Assembly: GCA_018971625.1 (NCBI GenBank) | Contig: JAGXAJ010000040.1 | Span: forward strand, 1 to 38,236 | Source of the DNA: Pseudomonadota bacterium | Lineage (GTDB): Bacteria; Pseudomonadota; Alphaproteobacteria; Rhizobiales; Xanthobacteraceae | Length of the DNA: 38,236 nt | Direction of reading: 5' to 3' | Shown here: positions 16,275-25,316 of the stretch, piece after piece | Layout: each line of letters begins with the position of its first letter | How positions within the stretch are numbered: position 1 is the stretch's first letter | Translations under genes and position numbers: made by a program | The notes under the pieces: model-generated | What the model was told of the DNA's origin: nothing | Databases searched by the model: none | What the model saw: only the letters and a program-made list of their open reading frames with translations

Positions 16275-17528
16275 TCATTCGGCATGCCCCCGCGCCGCCT
16301 GCACGACTGCTTGATTCGCGAGGCTTTTGGTTTCGCTTGAGAGCTTGGCTTTGTCGGCCGGTGGCGGGAGAACCCGCACCTCGTCGCCGTTGTCGACCGA
16401 ATCGAGCGGACTGGCGATCACGCGATCAGTTGCCGACAGGCCGCCGATAATCCCGATTTCCGCGCCAAAGTCCCGCGCGATCGAGACTTTCTTCATCACG
16501 ACGCGATTGTTCGCGTCGACAGTCGCGACTTCGACCAACGAACCGCGAAAAATTATCGCCGTCGCTGGCAACCTGAAGGCGGCGGCCGGCTCGGGCAGCT
16601 CGAAGCTTACCTCTGCGAACGCGCCCGGCTGCAACGCGCCATCCGCATTGTTGGCGGAGAGTTCGACAAGCAGCGAGCGCGACTTCGCGTCGATCGCCTG
16701 CGAGGTCGTCGTGAGCGTCGCCTCAAACTCCCGATCGGGATATTGCGGCAGCTTGAGCTGGGCCTTCATGCCCGCGTGCATGTCGGCCGCGAAGCTTTGC
16801 GGCACTTTGACGTAAATGCGCATTTCGTGGCTGTCCGCGATGGCGAAGAGGCCGGAACTGGCGTTGGCGCTGCCGCTGACCAGCGAGCCGATGTCGATAT
16901 TGCGCTGCGTGATCACGCCGTCGAACGGGGCGACGACATTGGCGAAGGCCTTGAGGGCCTTCATCCGATCGAGATTCGCGCTCGCCGCGGCGACCTCGGC
17001 GACCTTGGCCGTCTCGTCGGCGACCTTCTCGTCGGCTGTCTGCAGCGAAACCGCGCCCGAGGCGCGCAGCGACTTCCAGCGCTCCGCGGTGACCACCGCC
17101 AGCGCCTCATTGGCCTTGGCCTTGGCGAGTTGCTCGCGCGCCTGGGCCAGGCGCTGGTCGAGTTCCGGCGTATCGATGGTAGCGAGCACGTCGCCGGCCT
17201 TCACGTGAGCCCCGATGTCCTTGTACCATTTCCGGACGTAGCCGCTCACCTGCGCGTAGACGACGGCTTTGTAATAGGCGTCGATGTCGCCGGGGAGCAC
17301 CAGTTGGCGCGTCCCGCCGCCGTGCTCGGGCGAGATGAGCGCGACGGTCGGAATTGCGCGTGCCAGGGTCCATTTCGCCAGCTTCGTTTCGTCGCTGCGT
17401 CGCGCCGAAACGCCCGAGACGGCGACGCCGATCGCGACCACGGCCAGCAGGACGAGCGCGCGCCCGACTCTCACCGGCGCCCGTTTTTGTGCGGTCTCGT
17501 CGGGCTCGGACGGCGGATCAACACTCAT
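16275..17528 (-). CDS. RND efflux periplasmic adaptor (membrane-fusion protein)
   Basis: Predicted 417-residue HlyD/AcrA-type adaptor linking an RND pump to an outer-membrane channel. One N-terminal membrane anchor (ALVLLAVVAIGVAVSGV, ~24-40) follows a Pro/charged cytoplasmic start. The barrel-sandwich halves are GDIDAYYKAVVYAQVSGYVRKWYKDIGAHVKAGDVLATIDTPEL and VVAPFDGVITQRNIDIGSLV, with a coiled-coil hairpin between them (RLAQAREQLAKAKANEAL). The beta-barrel part includes MRIYVKVPQSFAADMHAGMKAQL. It overlaps the pump gene by 4 bases (ATGA), so the two are translationally coupled. It is intact although the following channel gene is not. No acylation Cys is present at the N-terminus, so anchoring is by the helix. 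Confidence 0.94.
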   Translation of the reverse strand: MSVDPPSEPDETAQKRAPVRVGRALVLLAVVAIGVAVSGVSARRSDETKLAKWTLARAIPTVALISPEHGGGTRQLVLPGDIDAYYKAVVYAQVSGYVRKWYKDIGAHVKAGDVLATIDTPELDQRLAQAREQLAKAKANEALAVVTAERWKSLRASGAVSLQTADEKVADETAKVAEVAAASANLDRMKALKAFANVVAPFDGVITQRNIDIGSLVSGSANASSGLFAIADSHEMRIYVKVPQSFAADMHAGMKAQLKLPQYPDREFEATLTTTSQAIDAKSRSLLVELSANNADGALQPGAFAEVSFELPEPAAAFRLPATAIIFRGSLVEVATVDANNRVVMKKVSIARDFGAEIGIIGGLSATDRVIASPLDSVDNGDEVRVLPPPADKAKLSSETKSLANQAVVQAARGHAE

Positions 17529-20500
17529 ATTGGCTTTGCCTGGGCTTGAGCTCCGGGGGAAGCGTCTGCGGCGAGATCGCTCTGACGATCATGAACGAGG
17601 CGAAATACTGCGGGTACGAAGAACAGCGTGGCGACCGTCGCGAAGATCAGACCGCCGATCACGGCGCGGCCGAGCGGCGCGTTCTGCTCCGCGCTGAGGG
17701 CCATCGGCGCCATGCCGATGATCATCGCCAGCGCCGTCATCAACACAGGACGGAACCGAGTGAAGCCTGCATCGATCGCCGCTGTCAAGGCGTCGGCGCC
17801 GTCCGCAAGCCTTTCGCGGGCGAAACTCACAACCAGAATACTGTTCGCCGTCGCGACGCCCATGCACATGATCGCGCCGGTCAAGGCCGGCACCGAAAGC
17901 GTCGTGCGGGTGACGAACAGCATCCACACCACGCCCGCCAGCGCAGTGGGCAAAGCGCTGACGATGACGAATGGATCCAGCCAGGACTGAAAGTTGACGA
18001 CGATCAGGAGGAAGATCAGAACGACCGCCATGGTCAATCCGATATAGAGCTGAGAATAAGCGGAGGCCATGATCGAAGTCTGGCCACGCATGACCACAGT
18101 AGATCCGGGAGGCGCCTCCTTCGCCGTCTCTTTAATAATCTGCTCGATATCGGCGGATACCGCGCCAAGATCTCTCTCGGTGTTCGTCGCATAGATATCA
18201 ACGACGGGTTGGACCGCATAATGTGAAACCACCGCTGGACTAACCCCGCGGCTTAACGTGGCGACGCTGCCGAGAATCTGAGAAGTGTCGCCTTGCGTGG
18301 CCGGCACATTTTCTAGGTTCGAAACGGAGTTGAGCCAATATTGCGGCGTCTGCGCGACGATCTGATAGGCGACGCCGTTCTTCGGGTTGATCCAGAAGGT
18401 CGGCGCCAGCTTGAAGCTGCCGGAGAGCGTGTCCTGCAGGCTCTTCGCAACATCGCCTTCGTTCAAACCGACTTGCGCCGCGCGAGCCCGGTCGACCGCG
18501 ACCTTGAGCGTCGGGTTGTTGAACGCCTGCTGGACCCGTGCGTCCGCGACCCCGACGACCCGCTGGATTCGTTTGAGCAGCAAATCGGCGTAGGCGCTGT
18601 CCTTAAGCTGATCGGGCCCCACGACCTGGACGTCGATCGACGACGGCAGCCCGAAATTGAGAATCTGCGAGACGATATCAGCGGGAAGAAACGCGAAAGT
18701 GGCACCCGGAATCGACTGCGGCAGCGTTTCGCGCAATTGTTTCACGAACTCTTCGGATTTGCCCTGATGTCCGGGCTTGAGGCTGATCAGGATGTCGGCG
18801 TCGCTGGGGCCGACCGTGCCAGAATTGTTATATGCGGAGTTGATGCCGCTGATCGGCAGCCCGATGTTGTCGACCATCGTCCCAAGGGCGTTCGGAGGAA
18901 TGGTCGCGCGGATGATGTCTTCGACCTTGTCGCACAGCCGCGCCGTTTCTTCGATGCGCGTGCCGGTCTGGGCGCGAACGTGAAGCTTGATCTGGGGACT
19001 CTCGACCGAAGGAAAGAAATTTTGGCCCAGAAAAGGCGTCAGCGCGAACGAACAGCCGACCGCGATCAGAAAGCCCGCGATGAAAATCCAGCGGCCGCCG
19101 AGCGCCGTCGTCAGAAGCCGCTGATAGCCGAAGCGCACGCGCTCGAAGCGATGTTCGAATCCGCGCTGAAACAGGACGAGCGGGTTGCGCGTCGGGCGCG
19201 GCGCCTCGCCGTGGACATGCGTGGGCCCGTTGGCCAGGAGGTAGCGTGCCATCGTGCTTACGAGGGTGCGGGACAGGACGTAGGACGCCATCAGCGCGAA
19301 AACGACCGCCTCCGCCATCGGACGGAAGAGGAAGCCGGCGACGCCGCCCAGGGTGAACATCGGCACGAACACGATGCAGATGCACAGCAGGGACACCGTC
19401 GCGGGAATGACGATCTGCCGTGCGCCGTCCATGATCGCGTTCTCGATGTCCTTGTCCTGTTCGAGATGCCAGTTGATGTTCTCAATCGTCACCGTGGCGT
19501 CGTCGACAAGAATGCCGACCGCAAGCGCGAGGCCGCCGAGCGTCATCACATTGATCGTTTCGCCGAGCGCGGAAAGTGCGGCGATCGAGGCGAGCACGGC
19601 CAGCGGAATCGAGATGGTGATGATGAGCGTCGAACGCCAACTGCCGAGAAAGAGGAGGATCATCAGCCCGGTCAGAGACGCGGCGACGACACCCTCGAAA
19701 ACGACCGAGTTCACGGCGGAATTGACGAATGCCGACTGGTCGCCGATCGCGTCGAGATGCAGGCTGGCGGGCAGGGTCTCACGCAGCTTGGGCAGCAGGC
19801 GCTTGACCCCGTTGATGACGTCGAGCGTGGAGGCCGAGCCCGCTTTGAGAATTGTCATCAGCACGGCGTTGTGGCCGTCGACGCGAACCATATTGATCTG
19901 CGGTGGGCTACCGTCATGCACATAGGCGACGTCGCGGATGAAGACGGTAGCGCCGTTGACGACGCGTATCGGCAAATCGTTGAGGGCTTCGAGCCGCGTC
20001 GGCGAGCCGTTGAGCGAGACGTTATACTCGAAACTGCCGATCTTCTCAGTGCCGACGGGCGTTACGATGTTCTGCTGACCGATGGCGCTGACGACGTCCT
20101 GCGCCGAGAGGCCGTAGGCCGCGAGCTCCTGCTGGTTGAGGTCGATCTGCACCTGCCGAAACTTGCCGCCGTATGGCGAGGCGATCGCGGCGCCGGCGAC
20201 CGTCGCCAATTGAGGCCGGATGAAGTTCTGCGCCGCGTCGAAAAGGCGCTCCTGCGAAAGCGTTTTGCTCGACAGCGCCAGTTGCAGCACCGGCACGGTC
20301 GACGCGCTGAAGCGGAGCACGAAGGGCGGCGTGATGCCGGGTGGCAGCAGCTTCAGGACCGTTTGCGACGCCGCGGTCACCTGCGCCAGCGCCGCGTTGA
20401 TGTTGACCTTGGGCTGGAAGAAGATCTTGACGACGCCGTACCGCGGCAGCGACTGCGATTCTATATGCTCGATGTCGTTGACCTGCGTGCTGACCGTGCG

Positions 20501-20707
20501 CTCGTAATAATAGACAACCCGCTTCGACATGTCGTCGGCCGGCAGGCCGTCGTAGGTCCACACGACCGCAATGACGGGGATGCCGATATTGGGAAAGATG
20601 TCGGTCGGCGTCTTCATCCAGGCCGTGACGCCGAAGATGACGATCAGAATCGCCATGACGACAAAGGTGTAGGGACGGCCGAGAGCGATGCGGACGATTG
20701 CGAGCAT
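17525..20707 (-). CDS. RND multidrug efflux permease, AcrB-like (1060 aa)
   Basis: Inner-membrane proton-driven exporter with two repeats of six membrane segments and two large periplasmic domains. Visible features: TM1 PYTFVVMAILIVIFGVTAW, porter-domain start DIFPNIGIPVIAVVWTYDG, TM4 with the Asp pair in VGILVDDATVTIENI, the second-half start GQNFFPSVESPQIKLHVRA, and TM10 MGVATANSILVVSFARERL. The AcrB Lys940 position (AKNAIL) is Ala here (TANSIL), as in a subset of RND pumps, so the proton relay is not the canonical D-D-K set. The ATG at 20707 starts at MLAIVRIALGRPYTF; the open frame extends to 20827 without conserved sequence. The substrate is unknown. Confidence 0.93.
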   Translation of the reverse strand: MLAIVRIALGRPYTFVVMAILIVIFGVTAWMKTPTDIFPNIGIPVIAVVWTYDGLPADDMSKRVVYYYERTVSTQVNDIEHIESQSLPRYGVVKIFFQPKVNINAALAQVTAASQTVLKLLPPGITPPFVLRFSASTVPVLQLALSSKTLSQERLFDAAQNFIRPQLATVAGAAIASPYGGKFRQVQIDLNQQELAAYGLSAQDVVSAIGQQNIVTPVGTEKIGSFEYNVSLNGSPTRLEALNDLPIRVVNGATVFIRDVAYVHDGSPPQINMVRVDGHNAVLMTILKAGSASTLDVINGVKRLLPKLRETLPASLHLDAIGDQSAFVNSAVNSVVFEGVVAASLTGLMILLFLGSWRSTLIITISIPLAVLASIAALSALGETINVMTLGGLALAVGILVDDATVTIENINWHLEQDKDIENAIMDGARQIVIPATVSLLCICIVFVPMFTLGGVAGFLFRPMAEAVVFALMASYVLSRTLVSTMARYLLANGPTHVHGEAPRPTRNPLVLFQRGFEHRFERVRFGYQRLLTTALGGRWIFIAGFLIAVGCSFALTPFLGQNFFPSVESPQIKLHVRAQTGTRIEETARLCDKVEDIIRATIPPNALGTMVDNIGLPISGINSAYNNSGTVGPSDADILISLKPGHQGKSEEFVKQLRETLPQSIPGATFAFLPADIVSQILNFGLPSSIDVQVVGPDQLKDSAYADLLLKRIQRVVGVADARVQQAFNNPTLKVAVDRARAAQVGLNEGDVAKSLQDTLSGSFKLAPTFWINPKNGVAYQIVAQTPQYWLNSVSNLENVPATQGDTSQILGSVATLSRGVSPAVVSHYAVQPVVDIYATNTERDLGAVSADIEQIIKETAKEAPPGSTVVMRGQTSIMASAYSQLYIGLTMAVVLIFLLIVVNFQSWLDPFVIVSALPTALAGVVWMLFVTRTTLSVPALTGAIMCMGVATANSILVVSFARERLADGADALTAAIDAGFTRFRPVLMTALAMIIGMAPMALSAEQNAPLGRAVIGGLIFATVATLFFVPAVFRLVHDRQSDLAADASPGAQAQAKPI

Positions 20708-20904
20708 GTTTCCATCGCACGAGAGCAAAATCAGAGCGCGCGTAGACCCTCGCGCCGCGGTGGCGCGGCACGATGGTCCGCCCGCAGATGTCGCACCCAA
20801 ATGGCCTGTGGCACAGGCGCGAGCCACTATGTTAGCTTTACATCACCGGGCGCCGGCGCGCAACGGCCGCCGCCGCTAGTTTTCGCCCGCCCCCGCCAGT
20901 CAGC

Positions 20905-21490
20905 GCGCGCCCGATTCCCGGCGCCCGCGCGTCGGCGCGGCGATGCTCGAATCGGGCGCCCGGCGCGCGTTGTCCTCGACGCTCAGTTGGAAGCCTGCAG
21001 CCGCGCGATCGTTTCGGCGATGCTGAGCCCGATGCCTTGGCCGCCCCTTCGCACTTGATCCGGTTGACCGGCGGAAAATCCTGACTCTCTCCTCCGGCGG
21101 GACGCCGCGGCCGCTGTCGCTGACGCTCACGACCGGCCGCCCGTCCTCCGTCCCGGCGGCGATGCGGACCACGCCGGCCTCGGGCGTGAACTTGATCGTG
21201 TTGTCGACGAGATTCGAGAGGCCCTCGCGCATCAGGTCCTCGTCGCCGCGCGCGAGAACGGGAGCCGGCGCCTCGCACGTCATCGTGATCGCCTTCGATT
21301 AGGCGAGCGGCTCCTAGAACTCGAACACGTCGGCGCAGACCGTCGCCAGGTCGATCTCCTGGAGACGCGCCTCGCGCGGGACGCTCTCCAACGTCGATAT
21401 TCGAAGCAGCGCCGCGATCATCCACAGAGCATCGTGATCGCTATTTCCAGCGATCCCGATCGGGGCAACCGGAACGCGCGCACTGCTGAC
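20905..21490 (-). pseudogene. Decayed sensor histidine kinase
   Basis: Reverse-strand frames give IAALLRISTLES...LQEIDLATVCADVFEF, then stop codons at about 21315 and 21300, then SKAITMTCEAPAPVLARGDEDLMREGLSNLVDNTIKFTPEAG and VVSVSDSGRGVPPEERVRIF. These are the end of the dimerisation region, the N-box and the G1 box of a HisKA/HATPase kinase. A shift near 21055 breaks the G2 region, after which QLSVEDNAR is readable. It lies upstream of the RND gene on the same strand and probably once controlled it. No response regulator is seen. Confidence 0.82.
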
Positions 21491-21540
21491 AGTCTGCAAC
21501 CCAGGTAGCTTGGTCTTTTGCTTAACCGCAGGGGATCGAG

Positions 21541-21592
21541 ATGCCGACCGAGAGACTGTCCATGCGCCACATTCGTGAAGTTCTACGCCTGG
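21541..21592 (+). mobile_element. IS21-family IstA N-terminal scrap
   Basis: The first 17 codons (MPTERLSMRHIREVLRL) match the start of IS21-type IstA transposases, including a purine-rich leader (GGGGATCGAG). The match stops after codon 17 and the frame runs into an IS3 fragment. Short, so the family call rests on the N-terminal signature only. Confidence 0.65.
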
Positions 21593-21649
21593 CAGAAAAC
21601 CTGCTTACACATCCTTTCGGACGCCCCCGGCGCTCGGGCCCGGAGAGCC

Positions 21650-21840
21650 TGCGATCCACCGCCAACCGTGACCTCGTTGATAACATCAGACGGATCCATC
21701 GAGATACCAACGGACGCTACGGCAACCCGCGCATCCACGCCGAGTTGAGAGCCCAAGGCCGTGGGCAAGCCGCGGTCGCACTCGAGCGATTAATGCGCCG
21801 TCACGGTATCAGGGCCATCGTGGCGCGGCCACGGACGCGT
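21650..21840 (+). mobile_element. IS3-family OrfB N-terminal fragment
   Basis: The reading NRDLVDNIRRIHRDTNGRYGNPRIHAELRAQGRG, then VALERLMRRHGIRAIVARPRTR, is the HTH_21 region and its following linker in IS3-family OrfB, upstream of the DDE domain. The catalytic domain is replaced by IS30 sequence at about 21838. This piece forms the middle of an open frame (21541-21897) that joins three IS families. Confidence 0.88.
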
Positions 21841-22050
21841 GCGCACCAACGAAAATACCAATGGTCTTCTTCGCCAGTACTTTCCCAAAGGCACTGATCT
21901 GAGCGTCCATAGTGCCGACGAGATCACTGCCATCGCGGCCGCTCTCAATGCTTGCCCGAGAAGGACCGTAGGATGAAAAACGGTAGCGGAGGCACTTGAT
22001 CAGTTCCTACCATTGAGTGAATACAATCGATGGTTGCGACGACCGATTGA
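21838..22050 (+). mobile_element. IS30-family transposase C-terminal fragment
   Basis: The forward frame from 21839 reads VRTNENTNGLLRQYFPKGTDLS, SADEITAIAAALNACPRRT, an internal TGA, then KTVAEALDQFL and, after a one-base shift, VATTD with a stop at 22048-22050. This is the conserved C-terminus of IS30 transposases (E-N-x-N-G-x-x-R-x-Y-F-P-K). Confidence 0.9.
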
Positions 22051-22379
22051 ATCCGCCCGTACCTACATCAATGTAACAAGCCGCAGGATCGCCGATGATG
22101 CGGAGGCCCAAACGCCCGTGCTTTTTGATGCCAATGTAAATGATGTCGCCCGCCCTCCCTCCAGCAGCGGCAGGTCAACGCGCCAAACCGAGTACGCCGA
22201 CGATTTCTGGGCTGCACCCCGCGGGGTCCTGTGACTTTTGAACAACAGTATGTGTCTCAAATGTGCCGACGCGCCCTGTATGTCATCCAGCCGTCATCGA
22301 ACTCGCAGAAATATACCTCCGATAGCAGAAGTTTTTAGCGCATGCGCCTGGCTTGGTGCACGCACAAAGGAGGTTACCA
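22051..22379. other. Leader region of the coiled-coil porin gene
   Basis: No gene is supported between the IS30 scrap and the porin start. The last bases hold a strong ribosome binding site (AAAGGAGG at 22367-22374) for the ATG at 22380. A promoter must be present but I see no convincing boxes. Confidence 0.5.
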
Positions 22380-24179
22380 ATGAAACGTCGTCTTTCGGCA
22401 CGCACAGAAAGTTCCATCGCGCGTCGTTCGGTTCGTGAGGAGAAGAAAGGCGGCGATCGAAAAATCGGGCAACGGTTCGGGAGCTTGATCGTTGGTGCGG
22501 CGCTTGGAGCATCTCCATTGATGGTAGCCCGGGCCCATGCCGATGAACAGCAATTGCAGCTTCAGATTAACGCCATGAAGCGGCAACTGGAAAAGATGGA
22601 ACACAAGCTGGCGGAGAAAAAGCAGGCGCCCGCGCCGCGTGTAGTCGGCACGCCAGCCGGAACAGCGCCCGTTATGGCACGCAACGGCAACGAAATCATC
22701 ATTCCGGCGCCGGCGCCCCCTCCTCCAGCGGCGGCTGACGGGCGAACAATGTTTGCCAAAGCACTGCCGTCCTGGGTCGACGGAATTCATTTCTCTATGG
22801 CCGGATCGTTTATCGCGATGGAAGGTGCGTACCGCCAACATAGCGAAGTGGCGAACGGCGCAAGCGATCCACCGTTTGGAAGTCCAGGCATTCCGCTGCA
22901 GAACTCGGCGCTTTACAACGAGCGGGAGTTCCGGGCCAGCGCGCAGCAGAGCCGCATTGCTATGAAGATGTGGGGCGATATCGACCCCAATCAGCACGTC
23001 AAGGGCTACTACGAAATGGACTTTCTCGGCGCGTCGACCGATGCCAACAACCGCGAAAGCAACAGCTTCACGCCGCGCATCCGTCAGGCGTTTGGCGAAT
23101 ACGACAACGACCTCTGGCACTTCCACTTCGTAGGTGGTCAGGCCTGGAGCTTGCTCGCGCAGAGCCGCGTCGGCATGCTACCGAACAGCGAGAACGTGCC
23201 GCTTACGATTGACGCACAGTACGTCGTTGGCTTCGACTGGCTGCGCAACCCGCAGCTTCGCTTCGTCTACGATGTCAACAAAATCGCCTCGTTCGGTGTC
23301 TCGGTCGAGCAACCGGCGGCCGTGTTCCCGGGTTCGCCGAGCGCGTCAACGGTTTCGCCGCCTGCACCAATCGCCACGAGCATCAACAACACCTGCACAG
23401 GTGCAACGCATCTCAACGGCTCGACAACCTGTTCAAACGACGTCGCACCGGACGTGATCGAAAAATTTGCGCTCGATCCAGGCTTCGGTCATTACGAATT
23501 GCTCGGGGTCGAACGCTGGTTCTCCGACGAGGTTGCCAATACGACCGTACCCAATAGCTGGTCGCAGAACGTGACCATGGGCTGGGGCGTGGGCGGTAAC
23601 GCTTTGCTGCCGGCGATTCCGAAGGTCCTCGACCTGCAGGGCAGCGTCCTTTATGGTCAAGGCATCGGCCGCTACACATCAAGCCAGTTGCCCGACGCCG
23701 TCATCGGCCCGAATGGTTCGCTCAGTCCAATCACTGAGCTGTCATTCATGGTCGGCGCTGTCGCGCATCCTTTCGAAGGCAACGACATCTACACCTACTA
23801 TGGCGAAGACAGAACCTACGCCAATGCGTGGACCGTTGGGGCAACGCAAGGCGGCTGGGGCAACGTGAACTTCCTGAACAATGGGTGTCTCAATCAAAAT
23901 CTCGGCGGCGGAACACTGGGCGGCTTCAACACGCCGATTTCAGGCACCACGTGCACATTCGATGTGCAGAAGGCACAGGAGTTCACCATCGGCTTCTGGC
24001 AGGACGCCTATAAGGGCGATTTCGGGCGGCTCAGGTACGGCCTTCAGTATGAGTATGTGAAGCTGACGGCGTTTCCGGGTTCTCCCGGGCCTATCACGGC
24101 GACCAGCACACCGAACCAAGGTCTGACACCTGACAACAATATAGTGATGCTCTCGTTCCGTTACTATCCATTCAATTGA
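22380..24179 (+). CDS. Outer-membrane porin with N-terminal coiled coil, DcaP-like
   Basis: Predicted 599-residue trimeric outer-membrane porin. The ATG at 22380 follows AAAGGAGG with ideal spacing. The signal peptide is unusually long: ~30 basic residues precede FGSLIVGAALGASPLMVARAHA. The mature start QLQLQINAMKRQLEKMEHKLAEKK is a heptad coiled coil, then a Pro/Ala-rich linker (PAPAPPPPAAA), then the barrel (IHFSMAGSFIAMEGAYRQ ... GYYEMDFLGASTDANNRESNSFTPRIRQAFGEYDN ... VGGQAWSLLAQ) ending MLSFRYYPFN with a terminal strand. This layout resembles DcaP-type porins of dicarboxylate or hydrophobic substrate uptake; the substrate is not known. Its last 319 bases recur inverted at 10047-10365. 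Confidence 0.82.
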   Translation: MKRRLSARTESSIARRSVREEKKGGDRKIGQRFGSLIVGAALGASPLMVARAHADEQQLQLQINAMKRQLEKMEHKLAEKKQAPAPRVVGTPAGTAPVMARNGNEIIIPAPAPPPPAAADGRTMFAKALPSWVDGIHFSMAGSFIAMEGAYRQHSEVANGASDPPFGSPGIPLQNSALYNEREFRASAQQSRIAMKMWGDIDPNQHVKGYYEMDFLGASTDANNRESNSFTPRIRQAFGEYDNDLWHFHFVGGQAWSLLAQSRVGMLPNSENVPLTIDAQYVVGFDWLRNPQLRFVYDVNKIASFGVSVEQPAAVFPGSPSASTVSPPAPIATSINNTCTGATHLNGSTTCSNDVAPDVIEKFALDPGFGHYELLGVERWFSDEVANTTVPNSWSQNVTMGWGVGGNALLPAIPKVLDLQGSVLYGQGIGRYTSSQLPDAVIGPNGSLSPITELSFMVGAVAHPFEGNDIYTYYGEDRTYANAWTVGATQGGWGNVNFLNNGCLNQNLGGGTLGGFNTPISGTTCTFDVQKAQEFTIGFWQDAYKGDFGRLRYGLQYEYVKLTAFPGSPGPITATSTPNQGLTPDNNIVMLSFRYYPFN

Positions 24180-24389
24180 CTTCCAGCATAACGGAAAATG
24201 TGAAAAAACCTACCGCTAACATCAGCCTGCGGGAACGCGTGGACGTCCCCGCGGGTGGCGTAGTCTCCGAGGTGACCAACTTCGAATCATCCGGCGTTGG
24301 AGCGCTGATCGGAGACCACGCCATGACCAACAATATGACAAAGACGCATTCCACGCAGTGTGACGGAGAGACGGCTCCCAGCTTTTCGA

Positions 24390-24700
24390 CGATATTCGAC
24401 CCATTGAAGCTGCGATGCGTGAGCGAGCGCAGGAGTTCATTGAAGAATTGATCCGCGGCGAGCTCGATGCGATCCTCGCGCGCCGTGCCACGAACGTAGG
24501 AAGACGACGCCCGGCATTACAGGTCATCGGCATGGCAACCGGCTGCGGTCGCTGACCGGCAGCTTCGGGCCGGTTGTGAGATCGCGGTCCCACGCGTACG
24601 GCTCAACACGGCCGACGGCAAGACCACCGAAGGGAAGAGCCAATCGTTGCGGGCCTATCAGCGGCGCACGCTTACCGCCGACGCGCTGATCGCCAATGGT
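24390..24700 (+). mobile_element. IS256-family transposase N-terminal remnant
   Basis: Across three frames the sequence reads DPIEAAMRERAQEFIEELIRGELDAILARRA (with the first residues in a neighbouring frame), HRHGNRLRSLTGSFGPV, and IAVPRVRLNTADGKTTEG...LRAYQRRTLTADALIA. This is the N-terminal zinc-finger-like region of IS256 (Mutator) transposases. At least three frameshifts are present and the DDE domain is missing. It abuts the small gene start described at 24817. Confidence 0.88.
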
Positions 24701-24817
24701 TCTCGATTGCCTCTGACCTGCCACTTCGATTCGGGCCGACACGATTCCTGCGTGGGTCCGGCGGTAGGCCCGGTTCTGATCCGACAAATGCTTCTCTATA
24801 ATCTGATAATCTGCCAC
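24690..24817 (-). pseudogene. 5' end of a small gene cut by IS256 debris
   Basis: On the minus strand a GTG (24817-24815) lies 7 bases after an AGGAGGG ribosome binding site and opens a frame reading ADYQIIEKHLSDQNRAYRR then THAGIVSARIEVAG. The well-placed site suggests a genuine gene start. The frame continues to 24524, but beyond ~24695 it is the antisense of the IS256 remnant, so the natural 3' part has been lost. I do not recognise the family. Confidence 0.45.
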
Positions 24818-24835
24818 GGCTCGTCCCTCCTGTGA

Positions 24836-25316
24836 TGAGGATCGGCTCGGTCCGCCCGAGTAACCCTCGAACGCTCAGTGTAGGGCGAGCCTCACCGGCA
24901 GAAGCGGACATACGGTCTTACGTTGCATCTACCGTCACCGACGAAACATTGCGAATAGGAGGTTATGTCGTTATGTCGGCTCGAATCAGTAAACTACATG
25001 GCATCTGACTCGCTCGGTCCTCCCTGGATTGCCGCTCTTGATTGCCGCTCTTGCGATAATCCAGGTCGACTGGATGTAAAGCGTTGCTGACGACCGGCCA
25101 ATGTTTTGCTTTAACTCAAAAGAATGCCTGCCGAAGCAAGATGCGGCCTGCCAAGCTTTCAGCGGCTTCTCGATTAGCGCCGCAAAGATTCGTGAGCGTC
25201 CCGGGTTTCATGATCGGACTGAACAATGATTGGCGCCATGCGCTACGGAGGGACGGTTGGAACGTCCACCAGTCCGAGCCGTTTTACCGCATTATTGCTG
25301 AATGAAGGAACCGATG
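24836..25316. other. Gap with a 13-bp tandem repeat, no gene
   Basis: The stretch holds GATTGCCGCTCTT twice in tandem (25027-25039, 25040-25052). Open frames such as 25084-25305 lack ribosome binding sites and similarity to anything I know. The region probably includes the promoter of the small secreted protein gene at 25317. Confidence 0.5.

Noticed and set aside
18341..21058. 905-codon plus-strand open frame opposite the RND permease
   Set aside because: Very rich in Arg/Asp as expected for the antisense of a GC-rich gene; the minus strand encodes an intact, well-conserved pump.
22051..22260. Possible further IS fragment after the IS30 scrap
   Set aside because: Neither strand gives a sequence I can assign to an IS family.
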